In this document: piece by piece, positions 24,101 through 36,068 of the stretch | How the letters are laid out: the number at the start of each line of letters is the position of its first letter | How positions within the stretch are numbered: the first letter of the stretch is position 1 | Source: Populus alba | Lineage: Eukaryota; Streptophyta; Magnoliopsida; Malpighiales; Salicaceae | Length of the DNA stretch: 64,000 bases | NCBI RefSeq assembly: GCF_005239225.2 | Contig: NC_133299.1 | Location: 13,441,154-13,505,153 of the forward strand | Direction of reading: 5' to 3' | Position numbers and translations under genes: made by a program | Notes under the pieces: model-generated | The model's database searches: none | Told to the model about the DNA's origin: nothing | What the model saw: the letters and a program-made list of their open reading frames with translations, nothing else

Positions 24101-27100
24101 GCAATGAAAGTCTATCAAGTGGAAGACAACTAATGCTATGCAAACATGTTGCAGCAAATAGTCTGTTTGGGACTTAACCATTGATTAAAACAAGGACAAA
24201 GTAAAGACTGTGATGATATTTTAGGAGTATTCATAGTTTTCATCAAACTACCAAATATCAGTTCCAGATCATAATATTACATGTATGGAAGTGCAAAATG
24301 TCACCTCACATGTGGAAGCTTTTGCATTTCAGCAGCATAAGCTGTGCTTAATTGACCTTCATCACCATGCTACAACGGGGAAAACAAACAAACATGAAAC
24401 ATTTCTATGGTCACAAGCAAATTACAAAGGAAGTGTTTGTAGTCCAATCCAGCTGGACAAGTTATATAGCTTCTTAGGTTTTCCAATTGACAAACTATAC
24501 AATATTTGTGGAATAGAGAGAAAGGCATAACAGAAAATGATCTTACTTTATTGGTTAAGTCAACTGCCATGGTGTCCCCATATCGTTGGTAAAGATCATG
24601 GAAATGGCGTTCAACAACTTTTGACTAGAGGAAAAGGACCAGATAAATATGTATTAGCAAACGCATTACAGCTTAAAAAAAAAAACACATTATATTCATG
24701 GTAGAAGTGTACCGTCTGCTCATGACTAATGATTCGAAGACATGGTCTATAGCTCAAATCAACAATCTGCTCCCATAGTAGGGGAATCGAACCTCGAATC
24801 TGAAAAGTGGAAAAACAAGTACCTATAAAGCATTGAAATAAAGCATTCATTCTCTACTATTGGGAAGAATGGAATCTTCTATCATGGGAAAACTGATTAC
24901 ATGAATCCAAATTCTATATTGACAATAGCGAACATGATAAATTAACCTTTTGCAATTGCACCCCAAAAAAATTGAATTAAGTAACAATACTGGATCTGAA
25001 AAAGAGAATTTCCATGCTCATTATGCTTCTAATACAGGAATTTTAATTCAACTATTCAGAAATTATACAATTTGAGAAAAATAATTTACAAGCTTGTGAT
25101 TTATCACCAATGTTCTGCCTTAAACATAATTTAAATTTATTGTGTCCAAAAGCATGCTGATGAAACAGTTTGGGAAAGGAACAACTAACTTCATACAGAT
25201 ACTGATAATGTTGATCCTGCAACTAGTTTCAGAACCTAATCAGATACTGATATACCTGCAACAATGAAGATCTGTAACCTTCAAGCTCCAGCAATTGCTC
25301 AGTTTCAATAAAGTTAGCAGTGTCTCCTTCAAGGTTAGCTCCTCTCCTCCACATTCGTGTCCCTAAACCACCATTATATCATATTAAAAAAATTAAAATT
25401 TCTAACGTGTAGTCAAGCAGATAGCTATCAGAGTCATTGAACATAGTAATACAATACCTAGACGCCGAGTACACCTTCTTGAAACTAATGTAACTGAGGC
25501 AGATGACTCTTTTATCTTTAGCTGTGCAGCTCCAAAGCGTAAATCTTAGTTAAATGAAAACAAAACAAATAAGTGACTATATGTGGTGTACATAATAAAT
25601 GTTCCCAGAGAGAGAGAGACTGAGCAAGGGGAGAGTGGAGGTGTGTGTTAAATAAATGACATGAAATATCAGAAACATCAGGATATTTCCTTGAAGTAGA
25701 GGAATGATGAACCCATCAAGCTGCCACCAGAAAAAAACAATTGTACATTAGAAAAATGAAACTGATTGACGATACTAACTGAAGAATTGCAAGGATATGA
25801 TTGTTTAGTTTTGGAAAGAACATCCTTCTCTCTATTTTTTCTTCCAAAAGGAAAACATTTTCTAAATGCTAACCCAGTTATTCCTTGATTTGAATGCATG
25901 TAATATCTAACCTTAAACTCAATAAGTTCATCCAAAAGACTTTTGTTCCAAACAAATCGAGGGTCAGCCTGAAAGACAGAAGAATAGAAGTTCAACATTC
26001 TCCACAAGCATGAGTTACAGGACATGATCGCTACAGAAGAAATACAACATATAATGAAGGTTCCCAACACTTTAGGAAAGCTGATCCAACAACAAGAAGG
26101 AGAAGGTATTAAACAAGATGGCAAGTGTTTTACATTGAGCTTATTCTTTACCAAAGCTTATTCAGAAAAATACATAATACTGAATTTGAAACTATAACAG
26201 ACACTCCAAAATCAACAAAAAAAGAACCAAGCAAAATATGTAAGAAAACTACACCACTCTGTCACAGCAGTAAGTTCTCATATTTTAAAACATAATAAGT
26301 AATCTGCAGGGTTCAAATAATAACCTGTACTTAATAACTAATGTAAAATCTTACTGATTTCCAAATCGGTTTACTCATCCACCCTTCTGCTAATTTACAT
26401 CTTCGCTGCAAACTGAGAACAAGCAACCAAACACACCGCATAAACACAATATTTGATAACAATACAGAACATAACATAAAGAAAATGCTGCAAGTTAAAG
26501 AGAATCTACTTCAAAGTTATATCCGTCTCATACGAATAATACAGCCCTGGAGTTGACTCCACCACTCTCAACAGATGCATAAAGTAGGCCTCATCTCTTT
26601 TCTGCACCAAAAAAAAATTATAACTACATTCTATTAGAAAGAAAAATCACGAAACAAAGTGAAACCCTAACTTCTTGCGCAGTAGAAAACTTCAATGCCT
26701 CATTGCAAGGCAAAAACTTCATCGCAGCAATTCGGAAAACAGGAAAACCAAGAAATTCTCCAGCTTCTTTCCGCGAAATTATCACAAGTATGTACGTTCC
26801 TACACCAATTTAACACAAAATTCACTACTAAGCAGAAAATTAATGCAAGAAGTTCGAAAATTGCATACATTAATTAAAATCAATTACCTACGACCAATCT
26901 AATTGTGCCGACGACGCCGTAAATCACGGAGGTTTTTGACGGACTAACGGAACTTTCATCACAACCACCACCATCATTATCTGTTAAAAATAGCAAATCG
27001 AATGAGCTTGATTAAGAATGAAAAAAATGATTGATTAAGTCTTAATTACCACTATTAAGCGGCTGGATATCGCCGTGGAGGCGACTGATAGAGAAGCCAC

Positions 27101-27218
27101 GATTAGGAGATTCAACGGATTTGATCACGTATTTGTCGTTGAATTCTTGCAATTCTAATTGGTCAAAAAGTTTGAATCTCCCTGAATGAGGAGGAGATGG
27201 AGAGGGGGTAATTTCCAT
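21137..27218 (-). CDS. SAC8: SAC-domain phosphoinositide phosphatase (SAC8-like)
   Basis: Twenty exons (5' to 3'): 27218-27050, 26980-26888, 26799-26672, 26601-26510, 26412-26355, 25968-25912, 25720-25687, 25538-25458, 25362-25256, 24799-24713, 24624-24547, 24369-24305, 23022-22924, 22807-22708, 22553-22445, 22351-22279, 22192-22099, 21998-21912, 21453-21378 and 21264-21137. They total 1815 nt, or 604 residues. The catalytic CX5R(T/S) motif is [12 protein letters not shown], with Cys405 and Arg411. Other landmarks are [20 protein letters not shown], the start of the SAC core (ETDITLNLQRR), and [17 protein letters not shown]. Two hydrophobic segments near the C terminus ([28 protein letters not shown]) suggest ER-type membrane anchoring, as in plant SAC6-8. 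These enzymes dephosphorylate phosphoinositides such as PI4P. The ninth-from-start region includes an AT-AC intron (25686-25539), and intron 17 has a GC donor. Convergent with ACX4. Confidence 0.95.
25539..25686 (-). other. U12-type AT-AC intron in the SAC8-like gene
   Basis: The exon ending LLQG+A meets minus-strand ATATCCTGAT, close to the U12 donor consensus ATATCCTT. The intron ends ...TTTAACTAAGATTTAC, and the next exon begins GC TTT GGA, giving QGSFGAAQLK without a frame break. A U12-like branch site TCATTTAAC lies 11 nt before the AC acceptor. No GT-AG choice gave a phase-compatible join that restored this sequence. Confidence 0.75.
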
Positions 27219-27574
27219 AATTCGCTTTTGAGAAAATGGAGAAATGAAGAGAAATTGAGGGAGTTAGGAAATTTAAGAAAGTCAACCGAAAAATTAAATC
27301 ATAGAGAGAATGCCAGTTTTTAACAGCTTTTTGGGTTAACGGATACCCGGTTTTTTTAGTTTCCCGAATTTTTCTAATACGGTGTGTTTTGAGTTTAATG
27401 GATTAGGGAAAGGATCAGTAGCATAATTTTCAGACACCGTCTATGATCTGATGCAGTTGAAAATTATTGGGTTAATTTATAAGTCATCGGTTCAATTTAA
27501 ATTTATCTAAAATAAATATTATTTTAATATATTTTTAATTAAAAATACTTTTAAAGAATAAGCTACTTACCAAA

Positions 27575-28145
27575 CACTTGGTTTTGCTTAACAAATCACT
27601 GGGAAAACATGCTGAAGATTTTAGGTGGAGACATCACAGAACATTCCTCCTCAAGTTGGGATGGGATTGGAACTTAATTGAGACTCCGTTTAACCAATGG
27701 GATTTCCTTGTTATCATCGGCGTTCCGTTCTCTCGCCGTCGACTGGAGGACAAGCTCATTTGGCATTTCAACCGGGAAGGCTCCTATTCGGCAAAATCAG
27801 GCTATAAAATAGCATTAGAAGTGGAGATTCTAGACGTGGGGGACGTAAAGCAGGGCGAGTGGAAGAAACCATGGAAGTTAAAATTCCCTCTCAAAATAAT
27901 ACATTTTCTTTGGAGAATCGGGCATGGCTATCTCCCTGCGAAAAATGAGGCTAGCTAGCTATGCATGGAGTGGAAGTAGCGGATACTTCGTGTGTGCTGT
28001 GTGGGCATGCAGTCGAGTCTACTGATCATCTGTTTGCTCAGTGCCCTTTTACCATGGAATGCTGGCGCGTGCTGAATGTGCAAGCTGCTACGGATCAAGA
28101 GCCAGGGATGCACAATTGGCTCTTCGCACATATGGAAGCATTAAG
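27575..28145 (+). mobile_element. LINE-type (non-LTR) reverse-transcriptase 3' fragment with zf-RVT domain
   Basis: The first frame (27578-27958) encodes GKHAEDFRWRHHRT, then WDWNLIETPFNQWDFLVIIG, KLIWHFNREGSYSAKSGYK and PWKLKFPLKIIHFLWRIGHG. A shifted frame from 27961 gives GVEVADTSCVLCGHAVESTD followed by HLFAQCPFTMECW. The Cys-x2-Cys...His...Cys pattern is the zf-RVT zinc-binding domain found at the end of plant LINE-type pol proteins. A frame break and stop separate the two halves. The polymerase part is absent, consistent with a 5'-truncated dead insertion. The 3' side runs into a (TA)n array at 28151. Confidence 0.75.
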
Positions 28146-28150
28146 TGGTA

Positions 28151-28222
<72 letters not shown>
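28151..28222. repeat. (TA)n microsatellite
   Basis: About 36 uninterrupted TA dinucleotides follow the LINE fragment, and then a short TG tract (TGTGTGTGTG). Expected to be highly length-variable. Confidence 0.95.
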
Positions 28223-28226
<4 letters not shown>

Positions 28227-29815
28227 GCCATGTGTGTGTGTATCTCATAATTATAAGGGTCCCAAAAAAAAATAAAGCAATAATCAACATACTTAAACTT
28301 AGTAGGATATCAAGCTTAAATGACACGAGTATAACTTATTTTCAAACTCAATAATTTTTTATTCAACTATATACATGTGATTCTAGTGAGATATTGGACT
28401 CATTACTCTTAGATTTACCACATAGTATGTGGGTATGGAATACTCTTGGGTTCAACTACATGTTTAACTCAAGTAAATATAAGTTTAGCAAAATATCAGA
28501 CCCAACATCATTAAGTTCAGTTACATGCTAAATCTAGATGCAAGTGGATCTAGCAAGATATCATACCCAACATCATTAGGTTAGACTATATGTTAAGCCC
28601 AAGAACATGTGGATTTGGTGAGATACCAAACCTAATATTTTTAGATTTAGTCATGCGCTGAACCAAAGTACATATAGATTTGACAAAATGTTAAACCCAA
28701 CACCCTTAAATTTGGAATCATTCCAAGTCTAAATACATATGAAATTGATAATTTTTTTAGATCACAATAATTTATTTGTTTATTCTTATGTCTTTTGATA
28801 TAAAATATTAAAAGTCAATAATGATCATCTTTCTACATCCCTAAGTGTATAACAGTTTTCTAAAGGCCAACATTAATATTGTATAAGAGATATTTATCCT
28901 TTATTAATACTAAAAAAAAAATGATGTTCTAACCCCTCCACATTCAAGCAACATGACAAAATTTAGAGGCTACATATACTATCTGAACCATCAAAATAAA
29001 TAATTCATATTTTTCATAGTCTTTATAAGTATTCATAATCTTATTTTCAGAGCATTTGTCATACACAACTAAAAACAAATATTTTTGCTCCAGAAATTTA
29101 AAGTTCATTCTCTTATTTATTAAAATATCTTATTAAAAGTCATTGATTTTACTATTAGAATATCCCTAAATCCCACAAAAAAATAATTATTTTACAGGTG
29201 TTAGGTCTTCTATCATCAATTATTAACTTAGTAAATTTTGAAAAAAAAATATTAATATGAACATGTAGTCATTTTTCTCCAAACACTCAAAACCTTTATT
29301 TTTAAACAATTTTGGAACATCAATAATATACATATTTAGAAGAAATAAATAATAAATTGAAAAGTTCAACAATATAATTTTTTTTTAGTTAAGACAAAGG
29401 TGTGTGTTATCTTTATCTTTTAAAAATTTGTACAAGAACAAAAACGTTACGGAAACAAAAAGGACAATAAATAATTGTCAACAAATTAAAGGACATCTCT
29501 CCACTTAAAACTTCACGCAAAAGAATGGTTAATTGTTATTATTTTAAAGTGATATAATATAGATAAAACTCTTAACTGGTTGTTAGTTTACAAATTATTA
29601 TTTTTATTTCGAAGAATTTATTCAAATATTGTATAGTATTAAAACGTAATATTTTCATATATAAATTTATATGTGATATTTGCAATATCATTTAGTTTAT
29701 TGAAAAAATAAAATAATCATTATTTTTTTACTTTGTTCCACTAATGCTAACGAATGTGTCATATAACAAAAATAAATGACATAAATAAAAATATTACGTT
29801 TATTTGTTATAAAAA
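28223..29815. other. Intergenic, internally repetitive, no gene
   Basis: From about 28370 to 28750 a loose repeat of roughly 85 bp recurs, with phrases such as GATATTGGACTCA, AATATCAGACCCAAC, GATATCATACCCAACATC and GATACCAAACCTAAT, each followed by TTAGRTTNAG-like text. The rest is AT-rich without recognisable coding sequence. Confidence 0.45.
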
Positions 29816-30980
29816 AATGTTTAAACTATCATTGAAATATCATAAACTAAAATACTTATTAATTTTTTTTATTTTTTATAAAATATATTTAAATTATCTT
29901 TAAAGTATCCTAAACATAAATTCTACTTAATGTTTTTTGAAAAAAAATAATTTTTATATAAAAAAAATTAAACTACTCTTTGAAGTATCATAAACAAAAA
30001 TAATAATTAATTTTTTTATAAATGTTTTTTATTTTTTATAAAAAAAAATAAAAATATTTTTTTATAATATCACAAACCGAAATGCTAATTATTTTTTTAT
30101 AATGTTTTATAGAAAAAATATTTAAACTATCTTTGAAGTATTATAAATAGAAATTTTAATTCATTTTTTTATTTTTTTTATAAAAAAAAATATTTGAACT
30201 ACCTTTCAAGTATCCTAAATAAAAATGTCAATTAATTTTATATATACATATTTTTTATTTTTTAAAAAAAAACCATTAAAACTATCTTTAAAGTATCCAA
30301 ACCGAAATGCTAATTAATTGTTTTATTTTTCATAGAAAACATTTAAACTATCCTAAACATAAATTTTAATTAATGTTTTTATATCTATTTTTTATTTTTT
30401 AAAAAAAAAATTTAAACTACCCTTGAAGTATCTTAAACAAAAATCTTAATTGATTTTTTTATAAATTTTTATTTTTTTTTCTAAAAGACCATTTAAATTA
30501 TCCTATAGGTATTCTAAACAGAAATCCTATTTTATGTTTTTAAAATATTTTTTTATATAAAAAAACATTAAAATTATCCTTGCAGTATCCTAAATAATAT
30601 TTTTCTATTTTTTATTAAAAAAATATTTAAACTACCATTAAAGTATCCTAAACAAAAAGTATAATTCAGTTTTTTTATAATTATTTTTATTTTTTATTAA
30701 AACAAATTAAATTATCCTTGAAGTAACCTAAACAGAAATCATAATTAATTTTTAAAATTTTATTTATTTATTTTTTATATACTTTTAGGTCTACTGGTTA
30801 AGCAGATCCAAAAACCTTGGATCTGGTGTCAGTGCCTAATTAATGTTTTTGTTATAAAAAAATATTTATTGTACCATTTAAGTACTCTAAACTGAAATTT
30901 TAATTTTTTTTTAATAAAAAAAACATTTAAATTATCATTAAAGTGTATTTAAATTACCTAAAAATATTCTAAATAATATT
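29816..30980. repeat. Degenerate AT-rich tandem repeat array
   Basis: Some fourteen diverged units share the core TTTAAACTATCNTTGAAGTATCNTAAACANAAAT followed by TNATTAATTTTTTTAT and A/T tracts (core given as a consensus of the aligned units). Unit starts fall near 29822, 29889, 29968, 30121, 30194, 30276, 30341, 30411, 30493, 30570, 30626, 30705, 30867 and 30928, so the period varies between about 55 and 150 bp, most often 65-80. A non-repeat insertion (30781-30840) interrupts it. No coding function is visible. Confidence 0.7.
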
Positions 30981-31540
30981 TTTTAATAGCCTCGGCCAGG
31001 CGGCTATGCTTTGACCTAATACACACAAATAAATTTTTAAATAATAATAATAATAATAAAAATAATAATAATAATAAAAAAAAACAACAACACCTCTATG
31101 ATATTATAAATATCAGCAGCGGGGTTCATATTATAAATATTTTATACACACAATACTAACACAGTAATTTTTCCGAAGTATAGTATAATTTCTTCTAATA
31201 AATAAGCAAAAGTTTTTTTATCACATACTCCACACGTGATTTGCATTATTCAACATTTTTTTAATTTATTACTTTACTTATATATTTAATTAAATAGAAA
31301 TATTCTTATAAAAAGTTTATAATTTTTTTAATATATTAGTTTTTTATCACATGTTGTGATTCGCATTATTTAAATAAAATAATATGCTTCCTTAAAATTA
31401 GCAACATAAGAAAAATTATATGCTGTTTATAAATTGTTTAATAAGCTGCAAAACTTTAAATCTTTTAAGCATTTTTAATAATTTTAAAATTTTATATTTA
31501 ATATCAGCAAATTTCATATTATACATTTTTGTTATTAATG
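30981..31540. other. Intergenic with a GC-rich hairpin
   Basis: Within very AT-rich DNA, 30986-31007 is a compact inverted repeat with ATAGCC at one end and GGCTAT at the other. An (ATA/AAT)n tract follows at about 31038-31078. I see no gene. Confidence 0.45.
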
Positions 31541-32830
31541 AATTATGTTTAATTAAATCTAAATATTTATAAAGAGATTTTTGGCATAATTAAATTTTAA
31601 TATTATTTTTTATACTTGATCTAAGTAAAAATGATTCCAAAAAAACTTTATCTTAGATTAAATATTTAACCAATAATAATTTTTCTTTTTAGAAATACTT
31701 TAAACTCTTATCATATGGTTGAATATTTTTGTTTGTAATCATGATATACAATTATATAATTTTTCTTACTAAGAATATTAAATATTTATATATAATAAAT
31801 AATCTCAATTTATATAGGAATTACTTTTATTCTTGTTACCATTAGTATAGACACTACAATACCATCTTGATAACTAGAAAGTTTTTAAAATTTATATTAC
31901 ATACAATTTTTATAAAAAGATATATTTATTGGTTGATAAGTCTAAATAATTAAAATAACCTTTTAATTAAAATTATTATTATCAGAAATATTTTTTAATA
32001 TCTATATTACACCTTTAAATTTTTAATATTTATACTCATTACAAAATTATTACAATTAACTATACATAAAAATTCAAAAATACCCTCAAAGCAAGCCTAA
32101 GTTATTTTTTATTCCAATGGTTGAATTAATAATTAGATTGTGCAAAAATAATTGAAACCTCAAAAAAGCTTCTAGCAATTAATTATTTGATTTTTATTTT
32201 TAAGGGCAATATTTCACTGCTCTACAAAATATGAAAAGCTTTTTACCTGTTATTAAAAAAAAAAAAAAATAGATCACATGAAAAAGTTTATTTTACCTCT
32301 GAATTTAATCTTTTAAATGAATTTGATAAAGAAAAAATTTATCAATTTACTATTATTATTTTATAGTAATATATGAATAAAATTTAACTCATGCCGTATA
32401 TATTTATTTAATTTGAAGGGCCATGCATCTCTATTTTTAAGATTCAAGGTAGTGCCCGCCAAAAATGAATTAGTCAGACTATCTCTACACGATATCGCAT
32501 GGTAGTTTTTTAAAATTAATATTTAAAAAGATTGAAAGATTCAAATTTTAAAGAAGAAAATGTATTTCTTAAGTTGAAGTTTCCATTCTTTATTTATGTT
32601 TTTTTTTTTTGTTTTGATGAAAAATATTTTTTTTTTCTTAACAATATCTTTTTTAAATAAAAATCCAAGATAATTAAAATCAATATTCACAAAAAATATC
32701 AATAATTTAAACCAAGGAGTGAGAAAATTATTTCTAGAGCCAAAACTCATATTTTTCTTATTTTTTTTTAGATGAAAATACACTTGTTTTATTAGCAGCA
32801 TTTTTTTAAACATAAACTTATCATAATCTA
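31541..32830. repeat. 1.3-kb direct repeat, left copy (flanks CDC20)
   Basis: Nearly the same sequence recurs at 37330-38648 in the same orientation. Shared landmarks include TATTTATAAAGAGATTTTTG, ACCCTCAAAGCAAGCCTAAG, GAAGGGCCATGCATCTCTAT and CCAAGGAGTGAGAAAATTAT. The copies differ by point changes and small indels. There are no TG...CA ends, so it does not look like an LTR. Short open frames in it are shared by both copies but resemble no protein I know. Confidence 0.85.
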
Positions 32831-33632
32831 AAAAGCAAGTTCCAAACAAAAATTAAAAAAAAAACTAACATCTTCATAAATCTTTATGTGGTTGTATAAA
32901 AAAAATAAAAGAATAATTAATTTATGAAAACCAAATAAAAAGCAACAAAAAAATATTTATTCTCATTGAATATTTATGTATAATTTTTATATATAATTTA
33001 TTGCAAATTAGGCTCATATATAATTATTAAAAAATTATCATTGAAAATATAACCATAAACTCTCTTATTGTTAAAAAATCATGGTTGTGCTTTTTAATCT
33101 TCAAAACTCAATTTTCATACTATTTTGATCGGAAAAAAACACCTAAAGCATCCTAAAAACCAACCTAAATTATTTAATACTCTTCATATGTATCAATCTA
33201 CCTTGTTTGGCATGGTTGATGAATAAAACCACCATCATTAAACTCTCCCTCTCTAAGAAAAACCGATTAACATTGAGATTGGACTCCATTGTGGTTGAAA
33301 TATGAGTGACTAGATTCTTTCTCTCTCCTTTTTATTTTATGTCTCATCTTTTAAAATCAAGGGATTGAAAAAGTAAAGAAATTGAGTTTTAAGGACAAAT
33401 GCAAAAAAACTTAAACACATTCAATCAAATTGAAAAAAAAAAAACTTCAAGGATCAAAATAAAAATTTGAGAGCCACCATTCCCTACAATATCATCCACA
33501 TGTAATTATGTATAAGCAACAATTTTATTGTTATAAAACGCCCAAATCTATTAGTCTTTCTTATAATTATTGCTATAGTTATAGTTAAAGTTTATAATAT
33601 AATATAATATAATAATTATAATTATAATTATC

Positions 33633-33671
<39 letters not shown>

Positions 33672-33780
33672 GTTTTATTTAAGAGAAGATCCCGGGCTTG
33701 GTTACAGAATTTTATTTGGGCTTTCTTCACTAGTGAGCCCAAGCCCAATAATAGCAGAAAGGGACAGTTTGGTCAATAAA
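32831..33780. other. Intergenic upstream of CDC20, no gene
   Basis: AT-rich sequence with an (AATAAT)n/(TTA)n tract near 33598-33668. No gene is supported. The last 100 bp are probably the distal CDC20 promoter. Confidence 0.45.
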
Positions 33781-33784
33781 ATTT

Positions 33785-33873
33785 ACAACGGCTCTTCCAA
33801 GAAAAAAAAAAAGTGGCCGTTGAGCTTTCCAAAATGTAATTTGAAAAAACTCCTCATCTCTCTCTATTTATAT
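33785..33873 (+). promoter_or_regulatory. CDC20 core promoter with MSA-like elements and TATA box
   Basis: Two AACGG cores lie close together in opposite orientation: AACGG at 33787-33791 and CCGTT at 33817-33821, the latter in TGGCCGTTGAGC (complement GCTCAACGGCCA). They match the core of the plant mitosis-specific activator (MSA) element bound by three-repeat MYB factors. A TATA motif TATTTATAT lies at 33865-33873, and a CT-rich leader (33979-33993) precedes the ATG at 34127. The arrangement fits G2/M expression. Confidence 0.65.
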
Positions 33874-34126
33874 TATCTATCTTCGAAAGATCACACTCAT
33901 TTGCCATTCATTAATTCTAAGCAGCACCAGTTTCGTTTCATAATTCACGATCAATCGCTCTCACAAGATCAACAACAAATCTCTCTCTCTCTCTTATTTT
34001 CTTTGTTATTATTTTTTAAATTTTTTGCTGGGTTTCTTTAATCTTAACCTCTGTTTTTGCAAAGTGTTTCTTTCTTATTTTTCTTTTATTCGTTCTTGTT
34101 TTATTTTTATTTTTGATATTGACGTG

Positions 34127-36068
34127 ATGGATGCAGGATCTTTGAACTCTTCTTCATACTTGAAATCACAATCCCGGTTCCCCCTCCAAGAACAGTTTCT
34201 TCATAGAAAGAATTCTAAAGATAACGTAAGATACTTCAATTTTTTTCCATTTTAATTTCTTTTTTTCTAGTTATAATCTCTTGATCAGGAATCAATTCTT
34301 CTTGACCAAAACAAGAAAGAAAAAATCGAATTGTGTTATATTTATATCTTCTTGTAAATTAGTCCTTTTATTAGTTTTTTATAACAATTGAATTTTTTTT
34401 TTCCGAAAATATTCTTCATTGCTATTGAAATTCTCCAATTTCACCCACTGCAAACTGAAATAAAAGTTTATTTTTAAAGGTTAAAGACTAACATATGAAT
34501 TTTTTTACAAGTGGTCTAAATTAAAAAATTATGAAAAAAATCGGAGACTAAATTATAATTTGATCAATTTTGAATTGGGTTCTTACAAAATTCATGCTTG
34601 TAACAGTTGGATAGATTTATACCAAACCGATCAGCCATGGACTTAGATTATGCCCATTACATGCTAACACAGGGAAGAAAAGGAGGAAAAGAGAACCCAA
34701 CAGCTACAGTCAACTCACCATCAAGAGAGGCATACAGGAAGCAACTTGCAGAAGCCTTGAACCTGAACCGAACTCGAATTCTAGCCTTCAAGAACAAGCC
34801 TCCTACACCTGTTGAACTTATCCCTCAAGACCACTTATCCTCCTCTCTTCACTACCAGGCCAAGCCCGCCAAGCCCCGGAGATACATTCCTCAGACGTCA
34901 GAGAGGACATTGGATGCACCTGATCTTGTGGATGATTTCTACCTTAACTTACTGGATTGGGGCAGCAAGAATGTTCTAGCCATAGCTCTCGAAAACACAG
35001 TGTACTTGTGGGATGCTTCAAATGGTTCTACCTCAGAATTGGTTACAGTTGGTGATGAAGACGGGCCTGTCACTAGTGTCAATTGGGCTCCTGATGGACT
35101 CCACCTTGCCATTGGCTTGAATAATTCTAATGTACAGTTATGGGATTCTGCTTCCTGTAAACAGGTACCTATTCTTTTTCCGATGTTGCCTTGTCTACTT
35201 CTAAGGTTTTCTCCTTTCATTGCTTGCTTACCTAATTTGTTTCATGATGTTGTCAGCTAAGAGCCTTGAGAGGTTGTCACAGGTCGAGAGTTGGGTCAAT
35301 GGCATGGAACAATCACATCCTGACAACTGGAGGAATGGATGGTAAAATAATTAACAATGATGTGAGAATTAGATCACACATTGTTGAGACTTACAGAGGG
35401 CATCAACAAGAGGTTTGTGGGCTTAAATGGTCAGCTTCAGGCCAGCAATTAGCAAGTGGAGGGAATGATAATATAATTCATATATGGGATAGATCTGTGG
35501 CATCATCAAACTCAGCCACACAATGGTTTCACAGGCTCGAGGAGCATACTTCTGCAGTGAAAGCTCTTGCTTGGTGTCCTTTCCAAGGGAATTTGCTAGC
35601 CTCTGGAGGCGGTGGAGGAGATAGGAGTATTAAGTTTTGGAATACACACACAGGTGCATGCTTGAATTCCATAGACACTGGGTCTCAAGTTTGTGCTCTG
35701 CTGTGGAACAAGAATGAGAGGGAACTGCTTAGCTCTCATGGGTTTACTCAAAATCAACTCGTCCTTTGGAAATATCCATCAATGCTGAAAATGGCTGAGC
35801 TCACTGGCCATACTTCTAGAGTCCTTTATATGGCTCAGGTAATAATTTAAGGATTGAAAATTAATTTTGTTAATCTCTCTTGACTTCCTGTGTTTTAACT
35901 GTCTTTTTTTTTTTTTTTCTCTAGAGTCCGGATGGCTGTACAGTGGCAACCGCAGCAGGGGATGAAACACTGAGATTCTGGAACGTTTTTGGCGTTCCAG
36001 AAGTGGCTAAAAAAGCTGCTCCGAAAGCAAATCCTGAGCCATTTTCTCGCTTCAATCGCATCCGCTGA
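34127..36068 (+). CDS. CDC20: CDC20, WD40 activator of the anaphase-promoting complex
   Basis: Four exons: 34127-34225, 34607-35164, 35257-35838 and 35925-36068, totalling 1383 nt or 460 residues. It recruits substrates to APC/C at mitosis. Residues 35-41 are the C-box DRFIPNR, a KEN box is at 61-63, seven WD40 repeats span about 130-445, and the protein ends in the Ile-Arg tail that docks on APC/C. Signature stretches are [39 protein letters not shown] and [20 protein letters not shown]. The ATG is the first in frame after the CT-rich leader. All introns are GT-AG. The gene lies between two copies of a 1.3-kb direct repeat (31541 and 37330). No defect is seen, and plants often have several near-identical CDC20 genes. 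Confidence 0.97.

Noticed and set aside
25678..26154. 158-codon minus-strand open frame
   Set aside because: It covers two true SAC8 exons plus intron sequence. Splice sites and family sequence support only the exon parts.
28141..28354. Open frames rich in alternating Tyr-Ile
   Set aside because: They are translations of the (TA)n microsatellite.
28370..28750. Possible CRISPR-like spaced repeats
   Set aside because: Repeats are diverged, spacing is irregular, and the context is a plant nuclear genome; it is an old tandem repeat.
32541..32849. Open frame of about 100 codons on the minus strand, partly repeated at 38466-38657
   Set aside because: It lies in the 1.3-kb repeat, is extremely Lys/Phe/Asn-rich from AT bias, and is interrupted in the second copy. 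No domain is recognisable.
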